From: JABSSA01 sp039960995
GTDB taxonomy: Bacteria > Pseudomonadota > Alphaproteobacteria > Rhodobacterales > Rhodobacteraceae
Reading direction: 5' to 3'
Assembly (NCBI GenBank): GCA_039960995.1
Contig: JBDVKF010000093.1
Span: forward strand, 6,186-70,185
DNA: 64,000 bases
In this document: positions 1 to 9,126 of the stretch, one piece after another
Layout of the letters: each line of letters begins with the position of its first letter
Numbering within the stretch: position 1 is the first letter of the stretch
The notes under the pieces: model-generated
Database searches by the model: none
What the model was told of the DNA's origin: nothing
What the model saw: the letters and a program-made list of their open reading frames with translations, nothing else
Made by a program: the position numbers and the translations under genes

Positions 1-54
1 GGACGGTTGGGATGCTTGGTTTGAATGACCCGTGATGGCCTTGGTTTAAAGAAT

Positions 55-414
55 CTATTCAGATTTTTGGCCGCGGCGAATTTTTGAAACTTCACTGTGC
101 GAGGCCTGAAAAGCGGCCTCTATGACCGCGATTGCCGGGTCAGGTGAAAGACCACTGCACAAGAAAATATCTACCGCAGCAAAGCCGGTTTCGGGCCAAG
201 TATGTATCGAAATGTGCGACTCTTTTAACAGCACCATTCCAGTAATGCCTGAACCCTCACCAAAGACGTGAAATTTTTGGTCCAGCACGGTCGCGCCGAC
301 GTCATTGGCTGCTGTCAACAATGCTTCGCGAACGACGCTTAAATCATCCAAGAATTGCGCGGCATATAAATCTAGCAGTACATGAGTTCCGGGTGCAAAT
401 TGCATGCAATTCAT
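55..414 (-). CDS. speD: S-adenosylmethionine decarboxylase proenzyme
   Basis: This protein decarboxylates S-adenosylmethionine to supply aminopropyl groups for spermidine synthesis in the cytoplasm. The 119-residue length is that of the short prokaryotic (class 1) SpeD family. The hallmark segment KESHISIHTWPE lies at about residues 64-75. Family knowledge places self-cleavage between the Glu and Ser of this motif, leaving the Ser as the catalytic pyruvoyl group. The conserved Cys follows in DIFLCSG. The N-terminus PGTHVLLDLY is also typical. The start at 414 has only a weak ribosome site, and an in-frame ATG three codons later (405) is an alternative. No speE or other polyamine gene is visible in the window, so the operon partner, if any, lies outside to the left. 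Confidence 0.95.
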   Translation of the reverse strand: MNCMQFAPGTHVLLDLYAAQFLDDLSVVREALLTAANDVGATVLDQKFHVFGEGSGITGMVLLKESHISIHTWPETGFAAVDIFLCSGLSPDPAIAVIEAAFQASHSEVSKIRRGQKSE

Positions 415-749
415 CCAGTTGAGATCGTGTACCCGTTAAGGCACCGCGTGTTTGTGATATCGTTATCGTGCGCCCTATCGTTTTTCGCTCCCTTCTTGAA
501 CGTGTCAAGAGCGGCGACGCAGATATAGCGTTGAATATGACCTGATTGAATATTCGGGTTGCCAGTTTCGGCGTTATTGGTGCTCTGGCACGAATGTGCT
601 TCGGGGTCGAGAACGGCTTGAACGTGGCTGACGAACCAATTTGCCGTTCCTTTGTGCAAGAACGCTTTATTAAGCTGATGTCTAACCCATCGTAGGCCGG
701 AGTTAGTGAAGAGCCGGCAATTTCTTGGCAACGTAGTCGCGCATATGAG
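415..749. other. Gene-poor stretch, possibly decayed coding DNA
   Basis: No convincing gene was found here. The plus strand has an open stretch in the same frame as the ORF at 750 that ends at a TAG (693-695), and the frame then continues open into that ORF. This suggests a plus-strand gene interrupted by a stop, but the translation is not close to any family I can name. A minus-strand ORF over 411-755 has no recognisable content and is probably chance. Confidence 0.3.
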
Positions 750-1043
750 TTGCAAATGCGGCTAGCAGTGGGCTTTCAAGCCGATTGGTTGGTGTTACCA
801 TACCAACTGATATCGCCGACGATGTGCAAGCAAACGACGTTGATCGATGAAGCCTGCTATCACGTGGCATTTGATCAAGGAGTATCTGTGCAAATCTGCC
901 TGGGTCGGGACATTAGTTCCAATCGCACATTTTCTGCGCGTGACCTGAGAACGGCTGAAAAATTAAGCGCTATCGCGTGCAGTTTGATCGCACAGCAATG
1001 GAAAGACCTTAAATCGAAAGGGATTCCCTCCAAGATGTGGTGA
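750..1043 (+). pseudogene. Possible remnant of a LuxR/GAF-type regulator, sensor part only
   Basis: The reading frame opens at 696 and its first start codon is TTG at 750. The 97-residue product has an alternating strand-helix look. Its last third (GVSVQICLGRD followed by FSARDLRTAEKLSAIACSLI) resembles the end of ligand-binding domains of LuxR-type regulators. The stop comes just where a helix-turn-helix would be expected, and no HTH is visible downstream in any plus frame. The frame is also interrupted upstream at 693-695. I read it as a truncated or decayed regulator. A free-standing small hypothetical protein is the alternative. Family assignment is weak. Confidence 0.3.
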
Positions 1044-1733
1044 ACCGGTTTAAATCCGGAACTTAACGCCCCTCCAACTGCTCAATGAGTGATCGAACTT
1101 TTCCGACCTATGTCCTTACGGGTTATGATTTGGAGTTGTGCAAACATACCAGTTTTCAAGAACAGATTTCGACGAAGATTGGAGCGCATCTGTTTGAGAG
1201 TTTGAAAAATGCCAAAGGATGGAGCGACGAAAACTATTTCCGTCAAATTTCGCCGCACGTCGAAGCATCAACCTCGCGCTCTTAGTCTTCTCGGCCTCAT
1301 AGATCGAAGAAAGGAAGACTGATGAAAAATTTTGAACAATCATTTTTTGAGACAAGAGCCAAAACCACAACGTCTCATTTGGTGCAAAGTAATCGAACTT
1401 CTTTCTTTTTAACCATCAAATTGGTCATTAAAAACATCGGGGCGCGCATTTGTCATAGAGTGAAGCTACCCAACATCTTGCCAGGTCGCTGGTATTTATA
1501 AGAGAGATGCCATTTTTTGATGTGTGCACTTTGCGGCTTCTAGATGTCTGCGTTGTCGCACTCCAATGGGCCTAGATGAGGCGCTATTTTCCAATGACGG
1601 CTTTTCGGACATTCGCGCGCTGCGCAGCACTTGTTCGTTTACCTAACGAAGTGTGCACATCTGCGAGAGGGGGCTTGTCCTAAAGGTTCCGGACTGAAAA
1701 CACTCGATCTGTCCAATTGAGGGAAGATCGACA
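1044..1733. other. Intergenic region without a supported gene
   Basis: This 690-base stretch is AT-richer than its neighbours and shows many in-frame stops. A plus-strand ORF at 1085-1285 (66 residues) has no recognisable motif and no clear ribosome site, so I do not call it a gene. The promoter of the DUF547 gene must lie near the right end. No tRNA or other RNA fold was apparent by eye. Confidence 0.4.
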
Positions 1734-2564
1734 ATGCTGCGAACCCTAGTAGTTGCCACACTTGCCATCAGCCTTAACGCATGTGCATCCGTAGAACGTC
1801 TCGCCTTGCCAAAGCCCTCCTTGCTATCCGAAAATTTCGCCTTTCAAACTCCAGTGCAAACGGAAAAGGTGAACTACGCGACCTATGACCAGTTCTTGAC
1901 CAAGTATTGGTCCAAAGACGCAAATGGTATCACGCGGGTGGATTACAAAGCGGTCGGCGCAGCGGATCGAGCCAATCTGGCAAGCTTCGTCGATCAACTG
2001 CAACAGATAAATCCGGGCAACTTGGAGCGTAATGATCAACTGGCGTATTGGATCAACCTGTACAATGCGCAAACCATTCGCGTTGTCTTAGATGCTTATC
2101 CCGTCGGCAGTATCCGAGAGATCAAAGACGGACCGCTCAGCATCGGCCCTTGGAACCGCAAAGACATTATGGTCAATGGCACGGCGCTTAGTCTGAACGA
2201 TATTGAACACCGTATCATACGTCCGACCTTCAACGAGCCACGTATTCATTACGCCTTGAATTGCGCCGCTGCCTCTTGCCCCAATCTCGCGCCACAAGCA
2301 TGGCGTGGGGCGGGGCTTAATGCTGCGTTAGAGGCAGCGGAACTTTCCTATCTGGCGGATGATCGTGGGATCAGCATTGACGAAGACGGGCGTGTGACCG
2401 CGTCCAAAATTTACATCTGGTTTCGTGAAGACTTCGGGGCCAGCCAAAGTGAGGTCCTTGAACGTTTGATCAGCAAGTCCCCTGAGCCCAAAGCGGCTGC
2501 ATTGCAGGCACGGGGGCGCATCGATCGATATCAATACGATTGGTCTCTGAATGAAGCGCAGTAG
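1734..2564 (+). CDS. DUF547 domain lipoprotein
   Basis: The 276-residue product starts with a lipoprotein signal peptide: a short basic n-region, a hydrophobic stretch and the lipobox LNAC with the acylated Cys at residue 17. The rest is a DUF547 domain, recognised from AYWINLYNAQTIR, the GPW segment and HYALNCAAASCPNLAP. The family's biochemical role is not established. The conserved Cys, Asn and His residues in that last segment suggest a thiol-dependent or metal-linked activity, but this is inference. The start is supported by GAGGGAAG seven bases upstream. It stands alone, with no operon partner. It probably sits in the inner or outer membrane facing the periplasm. Confidence 0.9.
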   Translation: MLRTLVVATLAISLNACASVERLALPKPSLLSENFAFQTPVQTEKVNYATYDQFLTKYWSKDANGITRVDYKAVGAADRANLASFVDQLQQINPGNLERNDQLAYWINLYNAQTIRVVLDAYPVGSIREIKDGPLSIGPWNRKDIMVNGTALSLNDIEHRIIRPTFNEPRIHYALNCAAASCPNLAPQAWRGAGLNAALEAAELSYLADDRGISIDEDGRVTASKIYIWFREDFGASQSEVLERLISKSPEPKAAALQARGRIDRYQYDWSLNEAQ

Positions 2565-2834
2565 TGACGCGCAATTGGACCACGTGGAGGGGCCGCATAC
2601 GCGAGCGCATCTAAAAAAAGGGGCTTGTTTCGGGACCTGGCCATTGCTGGCGTAATACGCTGCACACTGCGCGACGGGGCTGGATGTGATTGATGTCGCA
2701 CTTTGCACAAATTCCGAATTTCGGTCCGACAGGGCGAAATCCGAACTATGACTCAATACACATTAGGCAGCCTTTCAGTTGACACGAATCGCCGACTTGC
2801 ATTAACCCGTCGATCAGCCAAAAGGAGGCGCGTG

Positions 2835-2870
2835 ATGACCGAAGATAGCCAGATAGGGGAGACGCTCTGA
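2835..2870 (+). CDS. Putative 11-residue leader peptide ORF upstream of the EF-G paralogue
   Basis: A very strong ribosome site, AAAGGAGG at 2821-2828, stands six bases before an ATG that opens an 11-codon ORF (peptide MTEDSQIGETL) ending in TGA at 2868-2870. The ORF is 160 bases upstream of the EF-G-like gene and on the same strand. A near-perfect Shine-Dalgarno in front of such a short frame is typical of leader peptides that couple translation to downstream expression. No terminator/antiterminator pair could be drawn convincingly by eye, so the role is inference. Confidence 0.35.
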   Translation: MTEDSQIGETL

Positions 2871-3030
2871 CGATCCGTCAGGGGTACTCTTGCGCGTCTC
2901 CATCACGAGGGCCTTTCCCTCTTCCTCAACACCATATGAAATTGCACCACTAGAGAAGGTGCCTCGGGCCGTATGTGTGCGCTGTCCTGATTTGCAGCCG
3001 TCATGCGTGCCTTGGAAAGGAGGGTCAGTC

Positions 3031-5076
3031 ATGGCCCGGCATATTAACAACATCCGCAACATTGGCATCATGGCACATGTTGACGCTGGCAAGACCACTT
3101 TGACGGAACGCATTTTGTTCAATGCAGGGCGGATCCATAAGGTCGGCGATGTCCACACGGGCAACACAGAAATGGACAGTCGCGCGGTTGAACAGGCGCA
3201 CGGTATTACGATCTCGGCTGCGGCCACAGCATTTGAATGGGACGGCTGTGACGTCACCGTCATCGACACGCCTGGACACGTTGATTTCACGATCGAAGTC
3301 GAACGATCCTTGCGCGTGCTTGACGGCGCTGTCGCGGTCTTTTCAGCAGTGTCTGGGGTAGAGCCACAGTCCGAAACCGTCTGGCGACAGGCGGATCGCT
3401 ACGGCACACCGCGGGTTGCGTTCATCAACAAGATGGACAGCCTTGGTGCCGATTTTGACGGTTGCGTTGTGCAAATCCGGGACCAGCTTGGGGCAGAACC
3501 TTTGGTTGTTCAGATGCCAATGGGGTCTGAAGACGCGTTCTTTGGTGTGATCGACTTGATCGCCATGCGCGCGCTTTTGTGGACCTCGGATGCAACGAAA
3601 CCAGAGGTGACTGATGTGCCTGAAGCGCTGCTTGAACATGCTGAACGGGCCCGCTTGGTTTTGGTCGAAATGGTTGTCGAACATGATGATCGGGCTCTGG
3701 TTCGATACCTTGACGGTGAACACATTGATGCTGAAACGCTGCGCGGACTTTTGCGGGTGGCTTGTATCAAGGGTGCTGGAGTGCCAGTTCTGGCGGGTTC
3801 GGCGTATCGCAACATCGGGGTGCAACCTTTGATGGACGCGATTGCGGCCTACTGTCCGTCACCTTTGGATCGGCCAGCGGCGCAAGGCGTGACACCTGAT
3901 GGTGAGACGCAGACTCGTGAGGCCGATGCAAAGGCTCCGCTTCTCGCGCTTGTCGCCAAGAGCCGTGTCACCAAGTATGGCGCGCTTTCGACCGTCCGGC
4001 TTTATGCAGGACGGCTGGAAAAAGGTATGGCTGTGCTGAACGCCACGACCGGAGATCGTGAACGCGTTGGTCGCATCCTCAAGATGCATGCCGACGATCA
4101 CGTTGATTTGGACGTGGCTGAAGCAGGCGATGTGATTGCGGTCATGGGCTTGAAATCGGTGCGTGCGGGCGACAGCCTGAGCGATCCGAAGATGCCTTTG
4201 GTTCTGGATGGGTTGGTCTGTCCAGAGCCGGTGATCGAGGCTGTGGTCGAGGCGTCTGATGCTCTGGCGCAATCCAAGCTGGGTCAGGTGCTGGCAACAA
4301 TGGCGCGTGAAGATCCGTCTTTGAGTGTCGGCATTGATCCCGAAACGGGACAGACGCTGGTTGCTGGCATGGGCGAACTGCACCTCCAGATCACTCTGGA
4401 GGAAATTGCAGGTACCCATGGCATCTCGGCCAATCTTGGTCAGCCGCGCGTGGCCTGTCGAGAGGCGTTGATCGGCAAAGCCGTGGTCGACCGAACGTTG
4501 CGCAAGCAAACCGGTGGGCCTGGGCAATTTGCGCGGGTCAAGCTGGTGGTTGAACCCGACGAAGGCCTTGTCTTTGTCGATAACATCACCGGCGGCGCTG
4601 TGCCGTCCGAATACATCCCAGCCGTGGAAGCTGGGGTGCGGACGGCATTTGCCAGCGGCTCAGGACTTGGGTGGCCTATGTCGGGCGCACGCGTCACGCT
4701 TGTTGATGGGGCATTCCACCCCAACGACAGTTCGGCGACTGCGTTCGAACGGGTCGCTCGGGAAGCCACGGTTGCAGGCTTTGCTGAAGGCGGAGTGGTT
4801 CTTCTGGAACCGCGCATGAAAGTCGACATCGCGACGCCAGACGACTTTGTCGGCGCTGTGATCGGCGATCTGAATGCACGGCGTGGCACCGTGGTGCAAT
4901 CGGAGGCGGGGAAAGCCGGACATAACATCGTGGCCCATGTGCCGCTGGCAACGATGTTTGGATACGTCAGCGCATTGCGCTCACTCTCACGGGGCCGGGC
5001 CACCTTTTCCATGGTGCTTGATCACTATGCAGAGGTTCCCAAGGTGATCGCGACAGAACTGCGCGCTAGCGCTTAA
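3031..5076 (+). CDS. fusA2: Elongation factor G-like GTPase (EF-G paralogue)
   Basis: A translational GTPase of 681 residues. The G motifs are all present: AHVDAGKTT (G1), GITI (G2, preceded by AH where canonical EF-G has ER), DTPGH (G3), NKMD (G4) and GSA (G5). The domain II to V architecture follows (for example GPGQFARV and the C-terminal RGRATFSM). An open frame extends 47 codons further upstream, but that extension has no EF-G similarity. ATG 3031 is preceded by GGAAAGGAGGG and begins with the canonical NIRNIGIMAHVD. The gene is isolated from str/tuf ribosomal genes, so it is most likely the secondary EF-G (EF-G2 type), with ribosome recycling or stress-condition translation as possible roles. 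Confidence 0.92.
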   Translation: MARHINNIRNIGIMAHVDAGKTTLTERILFNAGRIHKVGDVHTGNTEMDSRAVEQAHGITISAAATAFEWDGCDVTVIDTPGHVDFTIEVERSLRVLDGAVAVFSAVSGVEPQSETVWRQADRYGTPRVAFINKMDSLGADFDGCVVQIRDQLGAEPLVVQMPMGSEDAFFGVIDLIAMRALLWTSDATKPEVTDVPEALLEHAERARLVLVEMVVEHDDRALVRYLDGEHIDAETLRGLLRVACIKGAGVPVLAGSAYRNIGVQPLMDAIAAYCPSPLDRPAAQGVTPDGETQTREADAKAPLLALVAKSRVTKYGALSTVRLYAGRLEKGMAVLNATTGDRERVGRILKMHADDHVDLDVAEAGDVIAVMGLKSVRAGDSLSDPKMPLVLDGLVCPEPVIEAVVEASDALAQSKLGQVLATMAREDPSLSVGIDPETGQTLVAGMGELHLQITLEEIAGTHGISANLGQPRVACREALIGKAVVDRTLRKQTGGPGQFARVKLVVEPDEGLVFVDNITGGAVPSEYIPAVEAGVRTAFASGSGLGWPMSGARVTLVDGAFHPNDSSATAFERVAREATVAGFAEGGVVLLEPRMKVDIATPDDFVGAVIGDLNARRGTVVQSEAGKAGHNIVAHVPLATMFGYVSALRSLSRGRATFSMVLDHYAEVPKVIATELRASA

Positions 5077-5085
5077 ACAAAAAAG

Positions 5086-5106
5086 GGCGGCCTGTTATGG
5101 GCCGCC
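5086..5106 (+). terminator. GC-rich hairpin after the EF-G paralogue
   Basis: A perfect seven-base stem, GGCGGCC at 5086-5092 with GGCCGCC at 5100-5106, begins ten bases after the EF-G stop codon. An A-run precedes it and only a few T follow, so on the plus strand it is an imperfect intrinsic terminator. Read on the minus strand it is followed by a T-run. Confidence 0.55.
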
Positions 5107-5438
5107 TGCAGCATTATGAACTTTATCGGCGTTTGAAATCGCCAATGTGTCTTCTAGTTCGACACATAGAAATCAGACTGTGCTCTCCATCGTGGTGCAA
5201 CCGCTCACGAACCCAGCTGAGCCAGAGGTATTTGGTGCCAACCAACAACTCGCCTTCCATCCACAGTCTGGAAAGAGGAATGCGTCCAGCCAGAAACCTG
5301 AAAGCGTTCCGGTTTCTGCGTCCTGCTCTGCAACACAGACACCCGTCAGCGATTGATACCCCAAGGGCATAAATTCGCGCCACCCTTGACACTAACCCAG
5401 GTGGCTGGCCTTTTCCCCTGAATACCAAGAGGCTCAAA
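5107..5438. other. Intergenic region before the GST gene
   Basis: About 330 bases with short overlapping frames on both strands and no recognisable protein family. The region just left of 5439 must carry the GST promoter. A weak ribosome site (AAGAGGC) precedes the GST start. Nothing else is seen. Confidence 0.4.
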
Positions 5439-6086
5439 ATGCTAACAATCTATTCTGTCCCGGTCGCCGTGTACTGTGCGAAACTGCGGATCATGCTGGA
5501 ACACAAATCGATCCCATTCGAACAGCTTCCACCACCCGGCGGTTACGGATCTGATGAATACCGTGCGATCGTGCCGTCAGGAAACCTGCCTGCAATGATC
5601 CATGACGAGTTCATGCTGTCAGATTCTGAAGCAATTGCAGAATACCTGGAAGACGCCTTTCCAGACGTTCCAATGTTGCCCGATACGCCAAAATTACGTG
5701 CCAAAGCCCGTGAATTTAGCCGGTCCCACGACACGCGCTTAGAACCCGCCGTTCGTGCAATCTACCCTCATGTGGATTATGAAACACGCGACCCAGACGC
5801 AGTGCAAAACGGCGGTGCGCTGATTTCTAAACACCTCTCATCGCTTGGTTTGCTATTATCTCAAAACCCGCTTGATACCGGCACGCTATGGCTATGTGAT
5901 TGCGGGTTTGCTGTGACATTTGCGTGGATCAAGGCGTTTGAGACCGCACTTGATTTACCAATCACATGGTCGGACATTGTCGTTGATTATGACAAACGGC
6001 TTCGGTCATTTAGTGTCGTCAGCGAAGAACTGACAGCATACCGACCAGCGATGGACGCTTATTTAGAGAAAGCTAAACCGCGCTAA
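5439..6086 (+). CDS. Glutathione S-transferase family protein
   Basis: A 215-residue protein with the two-domain GST layout. The N-terminal thioredoxin-like part (about 1-78) has the pattern beta strand, VAVYCAKLRIMLEHK helix and the cis-Pro loop GNLPAMIHD, then the glutathione-gamma-Glu binding motif SDSEAIAEYLED. An all-helical C-terminal domain follows. The Cys or Tyr in VYCAK near residue 12 is the likely position of the catalytic residue. GSTs conjugate or reduce electrophiles with glutathione in the cytosol, and the substrate here cannot be told. The gene appears monocistronic. Confidence 0.88.
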   Translation: MLTIYSVPVAVYCAKLRIMLEHKSIPFEQLPPPGGYGSDEYRAIVPSGNLPAMIHDEFMLSDSEAIAEYLEDAFPDVPMLPDTPKLRAKAREFSRSHDTRLEPAVRAIYPHVDYETRDPDAVQNGGALISKHLSSLGLLLSQNPLDTGTLWLCDCGFAVTFAWIKAFETALDLPITWSDIVVDYDKRLRSFSVVSEELTAYRPAMDAYLEKAKPR

Positions 6087-6253
6087 ACAGGCACGGCTTT
6101 TTCCGGCGAGCGGATTGCGACACGGAACAGCTTTCCGACGTTTTTATCTCTCTGGCGACTTCTGATCTTTGTCCACGTTAATCACCACAGTCAGCGTATA
6201 ACCGGGCGAAGCCTTTGGGGGATGGCGGCGTTAGACCTTCAAAACGATGACTT

Positions 6254-6628
6254 TCAAACGACAAAACGATGCCCTTCTGAAATTAGAATATCTTTCACTC
6301 GCTCCAATTTTTCAAATGGGCAAAGGATATGTTCACCATCGAAAGTGCAAAGCACAAAGACGCCAATACCGTCGGAAGATATCGGCGACACAAGAGAGGC
6401 GACGATTCCGGTTTCAGCAAAGGCGAACGGCCCAATGCTGCGAAAGCAAGCCCAACCTCTGTCAGCGGTGACACTCTGAGGAATTCTGCTTTCGTCGCAG
6501 ACAAGGGTCAATTCATCATCGGCCTTAACCATTGCCACGAAGCCAGCCCCATTCATCCAATTCGGAATGCTTGACTCTGCAGGAAGACGCGCAATCGCGA
6601 ATGTTCCCTTAATCACTTTCAAAAACAC
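6254..6628 (-). CDS. ACT domain-containing protein
   Basis: A 124-residue protein built from two small ACT-like modules. The C-terminal half contains ISSDGIGVFVLCTFDGEHIL followed by a helix (EKLERVKDILISEGH), matching the stand-alone ACT (CASTOR-like) family common in proteobacteria. ACT modules bind amino acids or other small ligands, so a regulatory or ligand-sensing role is likely, but the ligand is unknown. The start is GTG at 6628, supported by GAGGAG ten bases upstream. It has no close partner: the gap to the unknown gene on its right is nearly 300 bases. Confidence 0.85.
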   Translation of the reverse strand: MFLKVIKGTFAIARLPAESSIPNWMNGAGFVAMVKADDELTLVCDESRIPQSVTADRGWACFRSIGPFAFAETGIVASLVSPISSDGIGVFVLCTFDGEHILCPFEKLERVKDILISEGHRFVV

Positions 6629-6922
6629 AACCTGCTCCTCGCATCGTTATGCGTGAACCGTTAGCAGGGCTCGCGATTTTTCCTATGGAGTGAATTTGTC
6701 GCAGTAACCAAGCATTGGCGCAACCGCAGCGTATTCCCGCCCTGTTTCGAGCGGCTTGCCTTGACCGGGGTGAAGGTAAAGAACCAGCATAAGGTAAAAG
6801 TGTTCGATTTCTAAACGCGGGAAAGGCATGATTGAGATTTTTTATCCACACAACATAACATTAGTTGCGACGTGAAAAGGTGGTTCTTTCAAGCGAAGCT
6901 GATGAATTGCCTAAGTTGCCCT

Positions 6923-9037
6923 TTAAAAGAAAATACCACCTTGTGCCTGGGCAAACGCATCACCGCGGTGAGCGGTGACGATGTTATGTGTCTGCAACCT
7001 CTCCAGTACTTCGTACACGGTTTCATGATCCGTCATAGTTTCGATGAGGTTGCCCGGAACCAGTTTAAACCGTGGAAGGGCTTGGGTGGGCTCGCGGGTT
7101 TCATAATCTCGTTGATAATCGCGTTGCTCCATTAAATGACAATCTGGATAGGTGTCGTTTGTCCAAGATGCGTCAAAGGGAATGTAGACGAATGCGCCGC
7201 GCAGCAAGCGTTGATCATTCCCATTTTCGAGGTTGAGAATGATGGGCCCCACGGATGACGCAACATGTTTTTTGAGTGCCCGCACGTAAAACCCAGTATC
7301 TTGGAACCCATACAAAGTGTCTGACTGAGCTTTGGATTTAGACAAGCCGTAAAGGTCCGCGATTGCCGTGTTGCCTGTCATCTGGGCCAAATATTGAGCC
7401 TCTTCGACAACCCTTTGCGGATCAATACCTTGAGGTGTGTTCGCCTGTTCCAAAATGTCTGCGGCTAACTGTTTATCGCGTATGTTCACGGCCAGGATTT
7501 CATGCCCGCCGCGCAATTCAAACTGTTGTTTCGTGACCTTTTTTAGCAACGAAGCCCGTCTGGCGCTTTCAAATTTCACAATTTTACCGTCGGGAATATC
7601 GACCAGAAGAACCCGTTTTTCTTGCCGGCGTTTTACAAAACTGGTGTAGTCAATTTCGGAACGATCAAGGCGCAAAAACATGAAGCCGCTGTTATCGGTT
7701 ACAAAGCGTTTTGACAGATTTTCAGACAGCGATGGAGCGATGCCTTTCAGGATTTCTGGGACGGCATTGGCACCTGACGAGGCTACCCTCGGGCCTTGCC
7801 GGGCTTGGATTTCTTCGACCAGAGGGTAGCGCAAGATATATTCACACACGGCCTCTTTTGCGCCTCCGTAACGAAGCGACGGAACTGTATCTGACCCACC
7901 ATGCAGCATGCGCAGCGTGTGTGCGATCCCGCCGCCGTTGGATTGCGGGGAAACAATGCGATGATGAACGTCGGGGGCATGACGCAGACAGGACTGAAAT
8001 CTGGCTGTGAACGGGTCCAAGACGAAACAGATATTGGATGCGACAAGGAACTGCGTCGAATCGGCGATGTCGTTTGCCTGCGGAATACCGCGTTCGATCA
8101 TGTTCTGACGGAAGGTTTCGATTTCGGCGATACAGGTTTCGAACTGGGTGTAGATGGCTTCTTCGTGGTTGGGCATCAACCGTGACAATGTTTGATGGAC
8201 ATATAGGTGGAAACACAATGCGATTTGCTCGTAATTGATTAGTAGCGGGTTTTTGTCTTTGTGATCGACAAAGAAGATGTCGTCCCCCCATGCTTTGAAC
8301 GCGTCACTTTTGGCATCGGTGTCGTAGAGCAACCAATTGTGGAACCGGTCGTGAACACTGGGTTTAAGGGCGGCGACCGTGGACCGTATCAGGGGGTGAT
8401 CGTTTGCCGCACACCCTGTTTGTGATCGATAGTCGTCAAAGGCATCGCAAAATTGATTGGAAAGAATGATCGCTGGGTTGTGGTCAATGAAACCATCGTG
8501 TTCATGTTTCATGACGGCGAAACGGTAGGGCATACCTTTATAGCGGGGCGTCGCAACGGCGCTAAACCCCATGTTTCCGACGGTCGCCTTTGCATCTTTG
8601 AACCCATATTTCGCTGTGACGGGCTGACCATCCCATGGGTCGCGCAACAGAATGGGAGTGGAGGACATGACAGCTCCCATCATCGCGGCCCGTTGGCGCA
8701 TAAGGTCGGCTGTGTTGATCGCGCCGCTTTCTGGTAATTGGTCAAGATCAAGACCATCGGCGATCTGTTCGATTTTACTTCGCAACTTCGCAAGATCGTA
8801 TCGCGCGTGGCGTAGCATGTGATTGAACTGATCCCGGGTTTGCCCCTTGGCCGTGGCAATATCACGGTATCGCGCGATGGTGTTCAGCAGCAGGTTTTCC
8901 GCGTGAATTTGTCCCTGATGTTGGGCTATTTCTGCTTCAAGTCGGGTGTTAAATGACTCGCCCATGTGCAGAGTTTCAATTTTTGAAATATCGTCGAAAA
9001 AAACGTTTACGTCGATGTTCTGAAACGTGGAAAACAT
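6923..9037 (-). CDS. Large protein of unknown function linked to NAD salvage genes
   Basis: A 704-residue, apparently soluble protein without signal peptide or membrane segments. I do not recognise its family. Residues 30-100 look helical and possibly coiled coil (AEIAQHQGQIHAEN, RHARYDLAKLRSKIEQIADG). A central part is rich in His, Trp and acidic residues, with HDRFHNWLLYD and the glycine cluster QSNGGGIAHTLRMLHGG. A more basic region, SFVKRRQEKRVLLVD to RRASLLKKVTKQQFELRGG, follows at about 480-530. The gene is the last of three minus-strand genes, downstream of nicotinamide phosphoribosyltransferase and NMN adenylyltransferase, but a 9-base-stem hairpin lies between. Its ribosome site is weak. 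A link to NAD metabolism or NAD-dependent defence is inferred from context only. Confidence 0.85.
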   Translation of the reverse strand: MFSTFQNIDVNVFFDDISKIETLHMGESFNTRLEAEIAQHQGQIHAENLLLNTIARYRDIATAKGQTRDQFNHMLRHARYDLAKLRSKIEQIADGLDLDQLPESGAINTADLMRQRAAMMGAVMSSTPILLRDPWDGQPVTAKYGFKDAKATVGNMGFSAVATPRYKGMPYRFAVMKHEHDGFIDHNPAIILSNQFCDAFDDYRSQTGCAANDHPLIRSTVAALKPSVHDRFHNWLLYDTDAKSDAFKAWGDDIFFVDHKDKNPLLINYEQIALCFHLYVHQTLSRLMPNHEEAIYTQFETCIAEIETFRQNMIERGIPQANDIADSTQFLVASNICFVLDPFTARFQSCLRHAPDVHHRIVSPQSNGGGIAHTLRMLHGGSDTVPSLRYGGAKEAVCEYILRYPLVEEIQARQGPRVASSGANAVPEILKGIAPSLSENLSKRFVTDNSGFMFLRLDRSEIDYTSFVKRRQEKRVLLVDIPDGKIVKFESARRASLLKKVTKQQFELRGGHEILAVNIRDKQLAADILEQANTPQGIDPQRVVEEAQYLAQMTGNTAIADLYGLSKSKAQSDTLYGFQDTGFYVRALKKHVASSVGPIILNLENGNDQRLLRGAFVYIPFDASWTNDTYPDCHLMEQRDYQRDYETREPTQALPRFKLVPGNLIETMTDHETVYEVLERLQTHNIVTAHRGDAFAQAQGGIFF

Positions 9038-9126
9038 ACCAGATCAATCCGATGAAATTACGCGTGTCTTTTCAAATCAGGAAAAGGGGCCTGTGGCCAG
9101 CCAAAGCAAGGTAAGATCAGAATGGA

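Noticed and set aside
2890..3030. Upstream extension of the EF-G reading frame
   Set aside because: The 47 codons show no EF-G similarity, and the ATG at 3031 has a near-perfect ribosome site and a canonical N-terminus.
2814..3290. Minus-strand ORF of 158 residues over the EF-G start
   Set aside because: It is antisense to the clearly conserved EF-G G1-G3 region and has no family character.
3859..4527. Long minus-strand ORFs inside the EF-G gene
   Set aside because: These are shadow frames of a GC-biased coding region with low-complexity, unlikely compositions.
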